A stretch of 64,000 bases of DNA from Mycobacterium colombiense. Lineage in GTDB: Bacteria > Actinomycetota > Actinomycetes > Mycobacteriales > Mycobacteriaceae. Of this stretch, positions 17,863-28,052 are shown piece by piece. A program made the translations under genes and the position numbers. The notes below the pieces were generated by a model, which did not search any database, was not told the DNA's origin, and saw only the letters and a list, made by a program, of their open reading frames with translations. The stretch lies in NCBI RefSeq assembly GCF_003284975.1, contig NZ_QMEU01000013.1, positions 17,398 through 81,397 of the forward strand, in the 5' to 3' direction. The first letter of the stretch is position 1. Each line of letters opens with the position of its first letter.

Positions 17863-20049
17863 TCAGCGCGACGCGGGACTGGCGGTCTTGACGCTCTCGC
17901 GCCCACCGAGATTGGTGGCCGCGGTGATGATGGCGCGCTCGATCTGACGCAGGGCGTGCACGGCGGTGAGGAACCGCCGGGTGTCGGGGCTCATGGCATC
18001 CCGGCCGTCGCCGTCCTGTTGCCGGGCCACCGTCTCGGCGGCGTCGAGCTCGTCGGCCGCCGAGACCAGCGTCGGTGCGTGGCCCCCTTCGATGGCTTCC
18101 TGCAACGCTTCGATGTTGCGCCGCGTTTGGTCCGCGGCGGCCGAAAACGCTTGCGCCAGTTCCGAAGCGAGCAAGGGTGACCCGACCGGATCCCGATACT
18201 GCTCGGCGCTGCGCGCCAGGCTTCGGCCGTACCGGTCGCAGGCCGTGAAGATGCGCAGCGCGCGGCGGATGCTGCGCCGGCCGGCCAGCCCGGCGACCCC
18301 GGCCAGCAACGGCTTGGCGGTGACCCGGAACTGCTGTAAGTCCCGACCGACCGCACGCGCCTGCTCCGAAGGGCCGGCGCTTCCCGCCTCGCCGAACATC
18401 GTCGCGGCCGACACCTCGATCAGGGCGGACAGGCTCGTCAAGAAGGCCCGGGTGTCGATGCGGATCGCGGTTCTGGTGTTGGTCGGCAGCACCACGACCG
18501 CCACGGTCGCCCCGATGACGGCACCGATCGCCGTCTCTTCGATGCGCAGCATCAGCACGCCGAACGAGAACTGGCCGAGCAGGCCGTACAGCAGCGCCAG
18601 CATCGTGGTGATCCAGAACGTCATCAAGCTGTAGGTGACCGTCATGAAGTAGAAGGCGCAGAACAGGCACACAAAGATGCCGGCCAGCGCGGCGGTCTTG
18701 TGGCCGGTCAGCAACGTGGCCACCAGCACGCCGCAGGGCACGCCGAGCAGCGTGCCGAGCAGCCGTTGCCAGCCCTTGGTCAAGGTTTCACCCCAGGAAT
18801 TGGTGCCGGCGAAGATGACGAACGCGGCGATCACCGCCCAATACCAGCGCGCGGGCGACACCAGCTCGCCGACGACGATGGCCAGCGATGCGGCGACGGA
18901 CACCTGGATGGCCTGCCGGGTGGTCGGCGGCAGCCCGGTGGACGGTTCTTCCTCGGTGGCCTCGTCAGGTTCGTCACCCCCGGGCGCCGCGGGGGAGGTG
19001 GCGGCGTCGTCGAGGGGGTGGCCGGTGGTGGCCCGGTCGACGATCGCCCGCACGTCGGAAGTCGCTGTGGCGGCGTTGATTATCGCCAGGGCCAGGCGCC
19101 GCACGGCGGTGGCACCCGAGTCATCGCCGGCCGGGTCCGAAGCGGGGCCGCGCTGCTCGTCGAGCAGTCGCTGCGCGCGGTCGGCGGCCCGGTGCAGCCC
19201 GTCGGGTTCGGGGAGCCGGATCGCTCGGGCCAGTTCGGTCAGCGCGTCGACGAGCGCGGTCCGGGTGGGTGCGGGGATGGCGTCCGGGGCCTCACAGGCA
19301 AGGACGGCGGCCCGTCGACCGGCGTTGGCCACCCATTCGATGGCCAGCTCGGCATCCAGCAGCCAGGGGGCCAGTTGCTCGGCGGTGACGCCGGGCCACA
19401 GGGTGGCGGGGTCGGCCTCGTCTTCGATCTGGCTCTGCACCAACAGGGCGGTCTCGTTGAGCCGGATGGTGCGGGCCCGCATGCGGCGCCGCCGCCGTTC
19501 ATCGAGGCGGCCGGTCCGCACCGCTTCGGCGGTGGTGTCGATGACGATCGCCATCCGGGCGCGCAGGGCCCGAACGGTGGCGCGCAGCACCCGCTCGGGT
19601 CGATCGGGCATCACATAGGTGCTCATCACGAACGTGCACACGGTGCCGACCGCGACCGCCCCGATCATCCAGGGCAGTTCGGCGAGGCGGGCCCGCAGGT
19701 AGAGCGTGAAGAAGTAGGACATGAACGCGACCATGCCCAGCGCCCTGCCCCGCGCCCCGAAGCGCCGGATGTATGCCGCGGTGAAGACCACGGCCACGAA
19801 CACGACGTCACTGGCCACCAAATGGGGCGCCAGCACCGCGGCGAAGGTGATGGACACCGCGGCCGATAACGGCAACAGCGCCATGGTGATTCGCTGCTGG
19901 CGCGGGTCGGGTTCGTTGACGGAGCGTGACGCGACCATCGTGATGACGACGCCCAGCAGGGCGACGGTCAGGGGTTGTCCCGTCGCCCTGGTCAGGATGA
20001 AGAGCGCCAGCAGTGAGAGGCCGAGCGCGGCCGTCGTCCGAGTCGCCAT
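17863..20049 (-). CDS. FUSC family (aromatic acid exporter-like) membrane protein
   Basis: A 728-residue protein with two blocks of about six membrane helices (residues about 5-150 and 365-500), each followed by a helical cytoplasmic domain. This is the fusaric acid resistance/YccS arrangement. The second block contains the conserved RWYWAVIAAFVIFAGTNSWGET region. Such proteins export aromatic acids or are of unknown transport function. ATG 20049 is chosen because the first membrane helix begins there; GTG 20085 is an alternative. The same frame stays open far upstream but that region is antisense to galT. The linker has an acidic Asp/Glu/Pro-rich segment. Confidence 0.83.
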   Translation of the reverse strand: MATRTTAALGLSLLALFILTRATGQPLTVALLGVVITMVASRSVNEPDPRQQRITMALLPLSAAVSITFAAVLAPHLVASDVVFVAVVFTAAYIRRFGARGRALGMVAFMSYFFTLYLRARLAELPWMIGAVAVGTVCTFVMSTYVMPDRPERVLRATVRALRARMAIVIDTTAEAVRTGRLDERRRRRMRARTIRLNETALLVQSQIEDEADPATLWPGVTAEQLAPWLLDAELAIEWVANAGRRAAVLACEAPDAIPAPTRTALVDALTELARAIRLPEPDGLHRAADRAQRLLDEQRGPASDPAGDDSGATAVRRLALAIINAATATSDVRAIVDRATTGHPLDDAATSPAAPGGDEPDEATEEEPSTGLPPTTRQAIQVSVAASLAIVVGELVSPARWYWAVIAAFVIFAGTNSWGETLTKGWQRLLGTLLGVPCGVLVATLLTGHKTAALAGIFVCLFCAFYFMTVTYSLMTFWITTMLALLYGLLGQFSFGVLMLRIEETAIGAVIGATVAVVVLPTNTRTAIRIDTRAFLTSLSALIEVSAATMFGEAGSAGPSEQARAVGRDLQQFRVTAKPLLAGVAGLAGRRSIRRALRIFTACDRYGRSLARSAEQYRDPVGSPLLASELAQAFSAAADQTRRNIEALQEAIEGGHAPTLVSAADELDAAETVARQQDGDGRDAMSPDTRRFLTAVHALRQIERAIITAATNLGGRESVKTASPASR

Positions 20050-20196
20050 GCGCAACCGAAGCAAGCCAGGATCGGAGCCGATCACCCAAATGCGGGCGCG
20101 TTCGTAAAGAACAGTTATTCCGATGACCCCTCTCGTGCGCTTACCCCCCATGGTTACCCGAACCGCGCCGCGGCGACCAAAGTAATCTTCGACATC

Positions 20197-21303
20197 GTGA
20201 CCGAGCCGACCCGCGCGCAGCTGGCTGACGGTCGTGAGCTGCTGTTCTTCGCACTGCCGGGGCATCACCCGGCGCCGGTCGAAGATCGCCGGCCGCTGCC
20301 GGCGCGTGCCACTGAGCCGTCCGAGCAGTCTCAGCTGCGGTTCGACCGGTCCACCGGGCAGTGGGTGATCATCGCGGCGCTGCGCCAGGACCGCACCTAC
20401 AAGCCGCCACCCGAGGCGTGCCCGCTGTGCCCGGGTCCGACCGGGCTGACCAGTGAGGTGCCCGCGCCCGACTACGACGTCGTCGTCTTCGAGAACCGAT
20501 TCCCCAGCCTGTCCGGCGCGCTGCCGTCGTCGCCGGTTTCGCCGCCCGTGCCCGCCGACGACGGCTTTGCGGCCGCGCCCGGGCACGGCCGCTGCGAAGT
20601 GATCTGCTTTTCGGCCGACCACACCGGATCCGTCGCCGCGCTCGAGCCGGCGCACGCACGGCTGGTCGTCGAGGCGTGGCGGCACCGCACCGCCGACCTG
20701 ATGGCCAGGCCCGGCATCGAGCAGGTGTTCTGTTTCGAGAACCGCGGCGAGGAGATCGGGGTGACGTTGACCCACCCGCACGGTCAGATCTACGGCTACC
20801 CGTATCTGACACCGCGCACCGCCGCCATGCTGGAGCAGGCCCGTCTGCATCGAGAACGGTACGGCGGCAACCTGTTCGCCGACCTGCTGGCCCGCGAGGT
20901 CGACGACGGCAGCCGCGTCATCGCGCGCAACGAGCTGTTCACCGCGTTCGTCCCGTTCGCGGCGCGCTGGCCGGTGGAGGTGCACATCTACCCGAACCGG
21001 TTCGTGCGCAACCTGACCGAACTCGGCGAGGACGAATCCTGCGCATTCGTCGACGTGTACCTCGACGTGCTCAGGCGCTTCGACCGGCTTTATTCCGCGC
21101 CGCTGCCCTACATTTCGGCGCTGCACCAGTACGCCGACAGCGCCGACCAGGCCGAGGGTTACTTCCACGTCGAATTGATGTCGATCCGTCGCAGCGCCAC
21201 CAAGCTCAAGTACCTGGCGGCCTCCGAATCGGCGATGGATGCCTTCATCGGTGACGTCACGCCGGAAAGCGTGGCCCAGCGGTTGCGGGACGTCGCGCAA
21301 TGA
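20197..21303 (+). CDS. galT: Galactose-1-phosphate uridylyltransferase
   Basis: A 368-residue Leloir-pathway enzyme that exchanges UMP between UDP-glucose and galactose-1-phosphate. The active-site histidine triad [10 protein letters not shown] is present near residue 194, with the preceding [12 protein letters not shown]. Zinc-ligand cysteines appear in CPLCPGP. The length is normal, and unlike the split galTa/galTb I recall in M. tuberculosis it is intact here. The start is GTG 20197. Its stop overlaps the galK start (ATGA at 21300-21303), so both genes form one operon. Confidence 0.94.
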   Translation: MTEPTRAQLADGRELLFFALPGHHPAPVEDRRPLPARATEPSEQSQLRFDRSTGQWVIIAALRQDRTYKPPPEACPLCPGPTGLTSEVPAPDYDVVVFENRFPSLSGALPSSPVSPPVPADDGFAAAPGHGRCEVICFSADHTGSVAALEPAHARLVVEAWRHRTADLMARPGIEQVFCFENRGEEIGVTLTHPHGQIYGYPYLTPRTAAMLEQARLHRERYGGNLFADLLAREVDDGSRVIARNELFTAFVPFAARWPVEVHIYPNRFVRNLTELGEDESCAFVDVYLDVLRRFDRLYSAPLPYISALHQYADSADQAEGYFHVELMSIRRSATKLKYLAASESAMDAFIGDVTPESVAQRLRDVAQ

Positions 21304-22375
21304 CCACGCCCATCCGCTACGCCGCCCCGGGGCGGATCAACCTGATCGGCGAACACACCGACTACAACCTGGGTTTCGCGCTGCCCATCGCGCTACCGCA
21401 GCGCACCGTGGCGACGTTCAGGCCCACCGACGACGACGCGATCACCGTCGTCAGTGACCGCGCCGATGCCCCGGTGCGCGTTCGGATCGGCACCGTGCCC
21501 GGTGAGGTGGCCGGCTGGGCCGCCTACGTGGCCGGGGTGATCTGGGCGCTGCGCCAGGGCCGCCACCCGGTGCCGGGCGGCGCCATGTCGATCACCAGCG
21601 ACGTGCACATGGGCTCGGGTCTGTCGTCGTCGGCGGCGCTGGAATGCGCGGCGCTGGGCGCGATCACCACGGCCGCGGGTGTCCGCATCGACGCCAAGGA
21701 ACAGGCCCGGCTGGCCCAGCGCGCCGAAAACGAATATGTCAGGGCGCCAACGGGTTTGCTCGATCAGCTGGCCGCACTCTTCGGCCGCGAGGCGACGGCG
21801 GTGCTGATCGACTTCGCCGACCTCACCGTCACGCCGGTGATTTTCGACCCGGCCGCCGCGGGTGTCGCGCTGTTGCTGATCGACTCCCGGCAGCGCCACA
21901 GCCACGCCGAGCCGCGTAGTGCGAGCGGGCGGCGGCCGACCTGTCGGCGTCGTCGCTGCGTGAGGTCGCCGATCGTGGGCCCGTCGACCTGACGGCCGTG
22001 CGCGATCCCGTCGACGCCCGGCGCGCCCGCCACGTGCTGACCGAAAACCAAAGGGTCATCGATTGCGTTGCGGCGCTGCGTAATTCGGACTATCCCGAAG
22101 CCGGGCGGATCTTCACCGCCTCGCACGCCTCCATGCGTGACGACTTCGGTATCACCACCGAACGCATCGACCTGATCGCCGACACCGCGGTGCGCGCGGG
22201 CGCGCTGGGGGCGCGGATGACCGGCGGTGGCTTCGGCGGCTGTGTGATCGCCCTGGTGCCGCACGAGCGCGCGGACGCGGTCGGCGAGGCGGTGCAACGG
22301 GCCGTGGTCGACGCCGGGTTCGAGCAGCCCGTCGTCACCCGAACCCGCGCGGCCGCGGGCGCGGGACCTGCGTGA
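21300..22375 (+). pseudogene. galK: Galactokinase, frameshifted by a small deletion
   Basis: Galactokinase phosphorylates galactose with ATP. The N-terminal part reads normally from ATG 21300, with the signature [13 protein letters not shown] and the ATP-binding [11 protein letters not shown]. The frame breaks after [10 protein letters not shown] near 21914, reaching a stop at 21990-21992. The correct C-terminal sequence resumes in another frame from [16 protein letters not shown] and includes [12 protein letters not shown], ending at 22375. Compared with the M. tuberculosis protein as I recall it, about seven codons (a net loss near 19 bases) are missing at the junction. The product would be a 230-residue truncation lacking the C-terminal lobe. 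A sequencing error is less likely than for a one-base shift. Confidence 0.8.
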
Positions 22376-23127
22376 GCGAGCTGACCGGCTACGTCGAAGT
22401 TCGGGCATACGCCGAACTCAATGACTTCGTCGCGGCGCCGTTGCGGGGGCACACCGTGCGCCGGCCCTTCAAACCCCACCAGAGCGTCAAAGATGTGTTG
22501 GAGGCGATGGGAATTCCGCACACCGAGGTCGACCTCATCCTGGTGAACGATGCCGCCCGGGGGTTCGATTACCGCCCGGTCTGCGGGGACCGCATCGCCG
22601 CCTATCCGGTGTTCGAGGCGCTCGACATCGGTCCGACCGGCAGGCTTCGGCCCGTGCCGTTGCGCGACCCGCGTTTCGTCGTCGACGTCAACCTCGGCCG
22701 GCTCGCGTGGTTGCTGCGGCTGTTCGGGTTCGACGTGTGGTGGTCGAACGATGCCGATGACCGGACCCTGGCCGAGATCAGCGGCGCGCAGCGGCGCATC
22801 CTGCTGACCCGCGACCGCGGCCTGTTGAAGCGCCGCGCCGTCAGCCATGGACTGTTTATTCGCCCCGCCGATCCGGAGGAGCAGGCGGTCGCCGTGATCC
22901 GCCGGCTCGAATTGGAGCGACGGCTGGCGCCGCTGAGCCGGTGTGTGCGCTGCAACGGCATGTTGGCTCCGGTCGTCAAGGAGGATGTGATCGATGAGCT
23001 GGAGCCGCTGACCCGCGAGCACTACGACGACTTCAGCCGGTGCACGCAATGCGGCCGCATCTACTGGCCCGGGTCGCACCACGCCAGGCTGGTCGCCCTC
23101 GTCGAACGCCTGCGGCGGCGGATCTGA
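22372..23127 (+). CDS. Mut7-C RNase domain protein with N-terminal ubiquitin-like domain
   Basis: A 251-residue protein. The N-terminal 80 residues ([12 protein letters not shown], then [19 protein letters not shown]) form a ubiquitin/ThiS-like fold. The rest is the Mut7-C PIN-type RNase domain with acidic active-site motifs ([15 protein letters not shown] segment, [11 protein letters not shown] and [11 protein letters not shown]). A zinc-binding end follows, with CVRCNGML and [16 protein letters not shown]. It probably acts on RNA; the biological target is unknown. The start GTG 22372 overlaps the galK stop (GTGA), so it shares the gal transcript. It corresponds to M. tuberculosis Rv0579 (from memory). 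Confidence 0.88.
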   Translation: MSELTGYVEVRAYAELNDFVAAPLRGHTVRRPFKPHQSVKDVLEAMGIPHTEVDLILVNDAARGFDYRPVCGDRIAAYPVFEALDIGPTGRLRPVPLRDPRFVVDVNLGRLAWLLRLFGFDVWWSNDADDRTLAEISGAQRRILLTRDRGLLKRRAVSHGLFIRPADPEEQAVAVIRRLELERRLAPLSRCVRCNGMLAPVVKEDVIDELEPLTREHYDDFSRCTQCGRIYWPGSHHARLVALVERLRRRI

Positions 23128-23224
23128 AGGCCAAACTTACCCGCCCGGCAATTTTTAGATTCCGGGCATGACCACTGGTCAGAAAATGTAACCTAACCCC
23201 CATGGGGGTATCCAACTCCTGCAC

Positions 23225-23998
23225 GTGCAGTACCGGGTTTCCCGCCCGGGCGGTAGCGATCCACCTGCGATCGCTACCGATTTCTGCCGCTTACAACGCG
23301 AAACGTCAGCCGTGGCTTGGAATCTAGACAGCCAAGCCGCAGCGATCGAGCGGGGCCTGGCCGGCGCGACCCCGCTAAGCGCGGGCTGGTTCCGCTTCTA
23401 CTTCGAAGGCCACCGCTGGGTGTGGTCCGACCAGGTCCAGCGCATGCATGGGTACCAACCCGGCACCGTGACACCCACCACGGAACTGGTGCTGTCGCAC
23501 AAGCATCCGGCCGATCGTCCTCAGGTGACCGACGGCATCAACGACATGATCAGACGTCGTCAGGCATTCAGCACACGGCATCGCATCGTTGACACCGGCG
23601 GCATGATCCACCACGTCTTGGTGGTGGGCGACCAATTCTGCGATGACGACGGCAACGTCATCGGGACGCACGGCTTCTACATCGAAGTCACGCCGACGGC
23701 CGCGCGCAGCCGCGAGGAATCCATCAGCGCGAAGGTCGCCGAAATCGCCGGGCGCCGCGGCGTGATCGAGCGGACCAAAGGCATGCTGATGCTGATCTAC
23801 GGCATCGACGAAGACGCCGCGTTCAACATGCTCAAAACGCTGTCCCAGTCGGGAAACACCAAACTCGGACTGCTCGCCCAACGGATCGCCGAAGACTTCT
23901 CGGCGCTGGGCAAAGAGGTCATCACCGCGCGCTCGCGATTCGACCAGCGCCTGCGGGGCGCCCACCTGCGTGCGCCCGACAGCGGCGACACCACCTGA
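23225..23998 (+). CDS. PAS-ANTAR domain RNA-binding regulator
   Basis: A protein of up to 257 residues. Residues about 50-150 form a PAS sensor domain (FRFYFEGHRWVWSDQVQRMHG, then THGFYIEVTPTA), which may bind a small ligand. Residues about 165-230 form an ANTAR domain (RRGVIERTKGMLMLIYGI) that binds paired hairpins in nascent RNA and prevents termination. Mycobacteria use such PAS-ANTAR proteins to control lipid-related genes. The start is uncertain: GTG 23225 gives the longest form, but GTG 23312 (VAWNLDSQAAA) is close to where conserved sequence begins. It is followed by a convergent reductase gene. Confidence 0.83.
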   Translation: MQYRVSRPGGSDPPAIATDFCRLQRETSAVAWNLDSQAAAIERGLAGATPLSAGWFRFYFEGHRWVWSDQVQRMHGYQPGTVTPTTELVLSHKHPADRPQVTDGINDMIRRRQAFSTRHRIVDTGGMIHHVLVVGDQFCDDDGNVIGTHGFYIEVTPTAARSREESISAKVAEIAGRRGVIERTKGMLMLIYGIDEDAAFNMLKTLSQSGNTKLGLLAQRIAEDFSALGKEVITARSRFDQRLRGAHLRAPDSGDTT

Positions 23999-24010
23999 GC
24001 GGATGCGGTG

Positions 24011-24496
24011 CTATGGCGCCGGACTCAGCCGCACCGCACCCAGATGCAGCCGGTCGACCGCCTCGGCGAACTCTTCGCGGCTCGGGATGCGCTGGTCGCG
24101 AAACTTCAACCCGATCATGCGCTGCGCGCGCTGGACCCCGTAGGACTCGGCGCAGCGCACCAACAGGTCGGAGACGACGGCCCGATCGCGGATGAGCTCG
24201 CCGCGCATCGCCGTCGACTTGCCGTCGTAAACGACCTGGACCGGTCCGCCATCGCGGAAGTTCTGCTTCCACGGATTTCCGGTCAGCGCGTACAGCTCGC
24301 CGTCAATCACGTGGGCGCTCAACGGAATTGAATAAGCGCGTCCCGTTTTGCGCCCGGTGAAACTCAGGACCATGAACTGGTTGCGGGCCAGCCCGGCCAG
24401 CGGGCTGCGCAGCAGGACCCCCATCACCGGATTGACCAGACGCATCAGCGCCGACGGCGGGTGCCCGGCGTCCACCGCATACGACTGCTCTGTCAT
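24011..24496 (-). CDS. Deazaflavin (F420)-dependent nitroreductase family protein (Ddn-like)
   Basis: A 161-residue split-barrel protein of the Ddn/nitroreductase family, which binds the deazaflavin cofactor F420 and reduces quinones or nitroimidazoles in mycobacteria. The hallmark is the strand pair FMVLSFTGRKTGRAYSIPL followed by YALTGNPWKQNFRDGG; the latter stretch contacts F420. A preceding amphipathic stretch (LMRLVNPVMGVLLRSP) may associate with the membrane. The start is ATG 24496. The physiological substrate is not known. Confidence 0.87.
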   Translation of the reverse strand: MTEQSYAVDAGHPPSALMRLVNPVMGVLLRSPLAGLARNQFMVLSFTGRKTGRAYSIPLSAHVIDGELYALTGNPWKQNFRDGGPVQVVYDGKSTAMRGELIRDRAVVSDLLVRCAESYGVQRAQRMIGLKFRDQRIPSREEFAEAVDRLHLGAVRLSPAP

Positions 24497-24536
24497 GCGT
24501 TCACCGTAGAGGCAACCGGGCGCCGCTGCCCGCCTT

Positions 24537-25214
24537 TCAGCCGGTGATGGTGGTCTGGTCGTCGATGATGTTGGTGGCGTCCATCAGCGGGCCCTGGTCG
24601 CTTTCCAGCCCGTCAGCGTTGAGCTGCAACACGTAGACCGCGCCCTGACTGGGGATCACCACCGTTTTCTGCGCGATGACCCGGGTCTGGCCGCCCCGCA
24701 GGTAAGTGCCGCCCACCTGCCAGGCCTGGAAGCCGCCGAGCGTGGACGCCGAGCCGTTGCCGCCGCCCTGGTATCCGGGCAGATTCTGCACCTCGCCCGG
24801 AGCGAATTGGATGAGCTTCGCGGGATCGACATTGCCGCTCAGCTTGGAGAACAGCGCCGAAACCGTCGGCGGATCGGCGGGATTGGCGGGCTGGCTCTGC
24901 ACTATGCCGCCATAGGAGGTGCCGGAGTTCTGGTTGAGCTGCCAGCCCGCGGGCACCGGCAGGTCGACGTTCGGGCCGGGGTCGCCGTGGTGCACGGGTG
25001 TCTCGGCGATGTTGTTGTCCTTGACGTAGTCGGCGATGGTGTATTTGGCCTTCGCCGCGGGTGCCGCGCCGGTCTGCGACGACGTCGACGTGGCAGACGA
25101 TGTCGTCGCCGAAGTGGACGTCGACGTTTTATCGCCGGATTTGTGGTCGTGGCCGCAACCGACGAGCGCCACACTGAGCGCCACGGAAATGGTTGCTAGC
25201 GTCAAATGTTTCAT
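24537..25214 (-). CDS. lpqN: LpqN-like lipoprotein
   Basis: A 225-residue lipoprotein. The signal MKHLTLATISVALSVALVGC ends in a lipobox with Cys 20. A Ser/Thr-rich linker precedes the LpqN/LpqT domain, with IADYVKDNNIAETPVHHGDPG, PVPAGWQ, LNADGLESDQGPLMDATN and ending DDQTTITG. Length and sequence match M. tuberculosis LpqN (Rv0583c), reported to interact with proteins of the MmpL3/MmpL11 mycolate transport pathway. It sits in the periplasm, anchored to the membrane. It is divergent from the GH92 gene across a 200-base spacer, the same neighbourhood as in M. tuberculosis. Confidence 0.9.
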   Translation of the reverse strand: MKHLTLATISVALSVALVGCGHDHKSGDKTSTSTSATTSSATSTSSQTGAAPAAKAKYTIADYVKDNNIAETPVHHGDPGPNVDLPVPAGWQLNQNSGTSYGGIVQSQPANPADPPTVSALFSKLSGNVDPAKLIQFAPGEVQNLPGYQGGGNGSASTLGGFQAWQVGGTYLRGGQTRVIAQKTVVIPSQGAVYVLQLNADGLESDQGPLMDATNIIDDQTTITG

Positions 25215-25291
25215 CGATCCAATCTCCCGAAATTGGGCCGGTACCAGCGCCAGCCGTGCTGGGCATGACAGTTACCGAAAAACCTCGCCGG

Positions 25292-25359
25292 TTTGCCGGT
25301 ATCTTTTAGAGTTTTTGCCGGCGACCCGGCGCGGCGCCAATAGTTGTCCAATTTGCCGG
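25292..25359 (+). repeat. Three direct copies of TTTGCCGG between lpqN and the GH92 gene
   Basis: TTTGCCGG occurs at 25292-25299, 25314-25321 and 25352-25359, all on the same strand, within the 200-base divergent region. Start-to-start spacing is 22 and 38 bases. A repeated eight-base word in a divergent promoter region could be an operator. The spacing is irregular and the word is GC-rich, so chance is not excluded. Confidence 0.4.
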
Positions 25360-25414
25360 CCGAAACGCCCCACGAATACGGCATTTTCCGTTCGTTATCG
25401 GAGTATTAGACAGT

Positions 25415-28048
25415 ATGCGGTCGCGGCGGGCCCTCATTGCGGTCATCGCGGCGTCGGCTGTCTTCATGGTCTTCATCGCGGCGGCCCCACCCCGGGGATA
25501 CGACGGTCCGCCGGTGTTCGTGGCGAATCCGGTCGACCACGTCGCCACGCTCATCGGCACCGGGACGGGCGGCGAGACGGTCGGGGAGATCAACAATTTC
25601 CCCGGCGCCACGGTGCCCTTCGGGATGGTGCAGTACTCGCCGGACACCGTCGGCAACTACGCCGGCTACAACTACGACAACCCGCGCGCCACCGGCTTCA
25701 GCATGACCCACGCGTCGGTGGGATGCGCTGCGTTCGGCGACATCTCGATGCTGCCGGTCACCGGCGGGGTCAGCCCGCAACCCTGGAACGCCACCGAAGG
25801 TATCGCTCACGACGACAGCGAGCAGGGCGTGCCCGGCTATTACACGGTGCGGTTCCCCGGCACCGGGGTGAAGGCCGAACTCACCGCCACCGCGCATACG
25901 GGCGTCGGCCGTTTCAGCTATCCGCGCAACGGCCGGCCCGCGCTGCTGCAGGTGCGCTCGGGCTCGTCGCTGGCGGGCAACTCGCGCGCGACCATCCAGA
26001 TCGGGGAGGACAACACCACGATCACCGGGTGGGCCACCAGCGGCGGGTTCTGCGATAAGCCAAACGCCTACACGGTGTACTTCGCGATGAAGTTCAGCCA
26101 GCCCTTCACCTCGTACGGATCTTGGGATGGCAGTGCCGTTTACACCGGCGCCCGCAGTGCGAACGCGCCGTATGCCGGCGGCTATGTCGAATTCCCGGCC
26201 GGCTCGACGCTCGAGGTGCGCACCGCGATCTCCTACGTCGGGATCGAAGGAGCGCGGGCGAACCTGGCGGCCGAGGGCGCGGCGGGCTTCGACGACGTTC
26301 GCAACGCCGCGTCCCGCGACTGGAACGCCGCGCTGTCTCGCGTCTCGGTGGCCGGCCGCAACGTCGACGACCTGACCACCTTCTACACCTCCCTGTATCG
26401 ATCCCTGTTGCACCCCAACATGTTCAATGACGCCGACGGTCGCTACGTCGGGTTCGACGGTTCCATCCACACCGTCGCCGCCGGCCACACGCAGTACGCC
26501 AACTTCTCCGACTGGGACACCTACCGCTGTCTGGCGGCGCTGCAGGCGTTGCTGTTTCCGGAGCGGGCCAGTGACATGGCCCAGTCGTTGGTGAACGATG
26601 CCGAGCAGAGCGGGGCCCTGCCGCGCTGGGCGTTCGCCAACGCCGCGACCGGAGAGATGAGCGGCGACAGCGTGACCCCGCTGATCGTGAATTGGAATGT
26701 GTTCGGCGCCAAGGACTTCGACACCGAAAAGGCGTTGCGCTACATGGTGGACGGGGCGACCAAAGGCGGTGTAGGCCTGGCCGGTTACGTCGAGCGTCGC
26801 GGCGTTGGCACCTACCTGCGGTTCGGCTATGCGCCGTTCACGTTGGAGTTCGGCCGCAACGGCTGGATCGCCGACGCGTCGATCACCCTCGAGTGGTCGA
26901 TCGACGACTTCGCGATCTCCCGATTCGCCGACTCGCTGGGTGACGCCGCGACCGCCGCCGAATTCGCCAACCGGGCGCAGTATTGGCAGAACCTGTTCAA
27001 CCCCACCACGCGATACGTCTTGCCGCGCAGCTGGACCGGCTTGTTCCGCCCCGGTCCCGGGTTCGTGGTGGCCCCGGAGAACTTCGGCCAGGTCGGCTAC
27101 GACGAGGGCAATGCTGAACAGTACGTCTGGTCGGTTCCCCACAACGTGGCGGGACTGGTGACCGCGCTCGGCGGCCGCGCCGCCGTGGCCGACCGGCTCG
27201 ACCGCTTCACCGACAAGCTCAATGTCGGTCCCAACCAGCCCTACCTGTGGGCCGGCAACGAACCGAGTTTCGGTGTGCCGTGGCTGTACAACTACATCGG
27301 TCAACCATGGAAGACCCAGCACACCGTAGACCGGGTGCGCGGGCTGTTCGCCCCGACCGCCGACGGTGAGCCGGGCAACGACGACCTGGGCGCGTTGGCC
27401 AGTTGGTACGTGTGGGCGGCGCTGGGACTGTACCCGGCTACCCCGGGAACGCCGATCCTCACCGTCGGCGCGCCGCTGTTCGACCGTGTCGAAATCGCGC
27501 TGCCGGAAAACAAATCCATCCGGATCTTCGCGCCGGGCGCCTCCGGACCGCACCACCTCAAATACATCAGCGGCCTGAAGGTAGACGGGCAGTCCACCGA
27601 CCACACGTCGCTGCCCGAGTCGATCATCCGCACCGGCGGCACGCTGGCGTACTCGCTGGCCGCCTATCCCGACAAGCATTGGGGCACAGCGCAACCCGAT
27701 GCGCCCCCGTCGTTCGCAGCGGGTAGCTCCGCGGTGGCCGTCAACGTTGCTCAACCCGTCGTCACGATCGCGCCCGGGCGCGCGGGCACCGTCACCCTTG
27801 ATGCGCAACGCATGACCGACGCTGCCGACGGTTACGCCGTCGCGGGCACCTCCTCCGATGTCGGGATCGGCGTGCGGCCGGCATCGGGTCAATTCCGCGC
27901 CGACGGGTCGGCCAGCGTCACCGTTTCCATCACGGTCGCGCCGTCGGTGCCCGAGGACTTCTACCTGGCGTACTTGACCACCACCGTCGGCCGAAGCGTG
28001 CGCACCTCAACGATTTTGGTGGTCGCACAGGCCGAATCCGAGAATTAG
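25415..28048 (+). CDS. GH92 family alpha-1,2-mannosidase, exported
   Basis: An 877-residue glycoside hydrolase of family GH92, which cleaves alpha-linked mannose with calcium. A signal peptide with the hydrophobic core [19 protein letters not shown] is followed by the N-terminal beta-sandwich start [16 protein letters not shown]92 landmarks include [53 protein letters not shown] and [16 protein letters not shown]-terminal immunoglobulin-like extension covers about 100 residues. It probably trims mannose from envelope glycolipids or glycoproteins, or from host glycans. It matches Rv0584 in M. tuberculosis in size and position. The start is ATG 25415. Confidence 0.92.
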   Translation: MRSRRALIAVIAASAVFMVFIAAAPPRGYDGPPVFVANPVDHVATLIGTGTGGETVGEINNFPGATVPFGMVQYSPDTVGNYAGYNYDNPRATGFSMTHASVGCAAFGDISMLPVTGGVSPQPWNATEGIAHDDSEQGVPGYYTVRFPGTGVKAELTATAHTGVGRFSYPRNGRPALLQVRSGSSLAGNSRATIQIGEDNTTITGWATSGGFCDKPNAYTVYFAMKFSQPFTSYGSWDGSAVYTGARSANAPYAGGYVEFPAGSTLEVRTAISYVGIEGARANLAAEGAAGFDDVRNAASRDWNAALSRVSVAGRNVDDLTTFYTSLYRSLLHPNMFNDADGRYVGFDGSIHTVAAGHTQYANFSDWDTYRCLAALQALLFPERASDMAQSLVNDAEQSGALPRWAFANAATGEMSGDSVTPLIVNWNVFGAKDFDTEKALRYMVDGATKGGVGLAGYVERRGVGTYLRFGYAPFTLEFGRNGWIADASITLEWSIDDFAISRFADSLGDAATAAEFANRAQYWQNLFNPTTRYVLPRSWTGLFRPGPGFVVAPENFGQVGYDEGNAEQYVWSVPHNVAGLVTALGGRAAVADRLDRFTDKLNVGPNQPYLWAGNEPSFGVPWLYNYIGQPWKTQHTVDRVRGLFAPTADGEPGNDDLGALASWYVWAALGLYPATPGTPILTVGAPLFDRVEIALPENKSIRIFAPGASGPHHLKYISGLKVDGQSTDHTSLPESIIRTGGTLAYSLAAYPDKHWGTAQPDAPPSFAAGSSAVAVNVAQPVVTIAPGRAGTVTLDAQRMTDAADGYAVAGTSSDVGIGVRPASGQFRADGSASVTVSITVAPSVPEDFYLAYLTTTVGRSVRTSTILVVAQAESEN

Positions 28049-28052
28049 GTCC

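Noticed and set aside
20050..21300. Upstream extension of the FUSC frame to 1145 residues
   Set aside because: This part overlaps the divergent galT gene and has shadow composition; the real start is near 20049-20085.
25406..27892. An 828-residue minus-strand open frame
   Set aside because: It is the antisense shadow of the GH92 gene, which has clear family motifs and a signal peptide.
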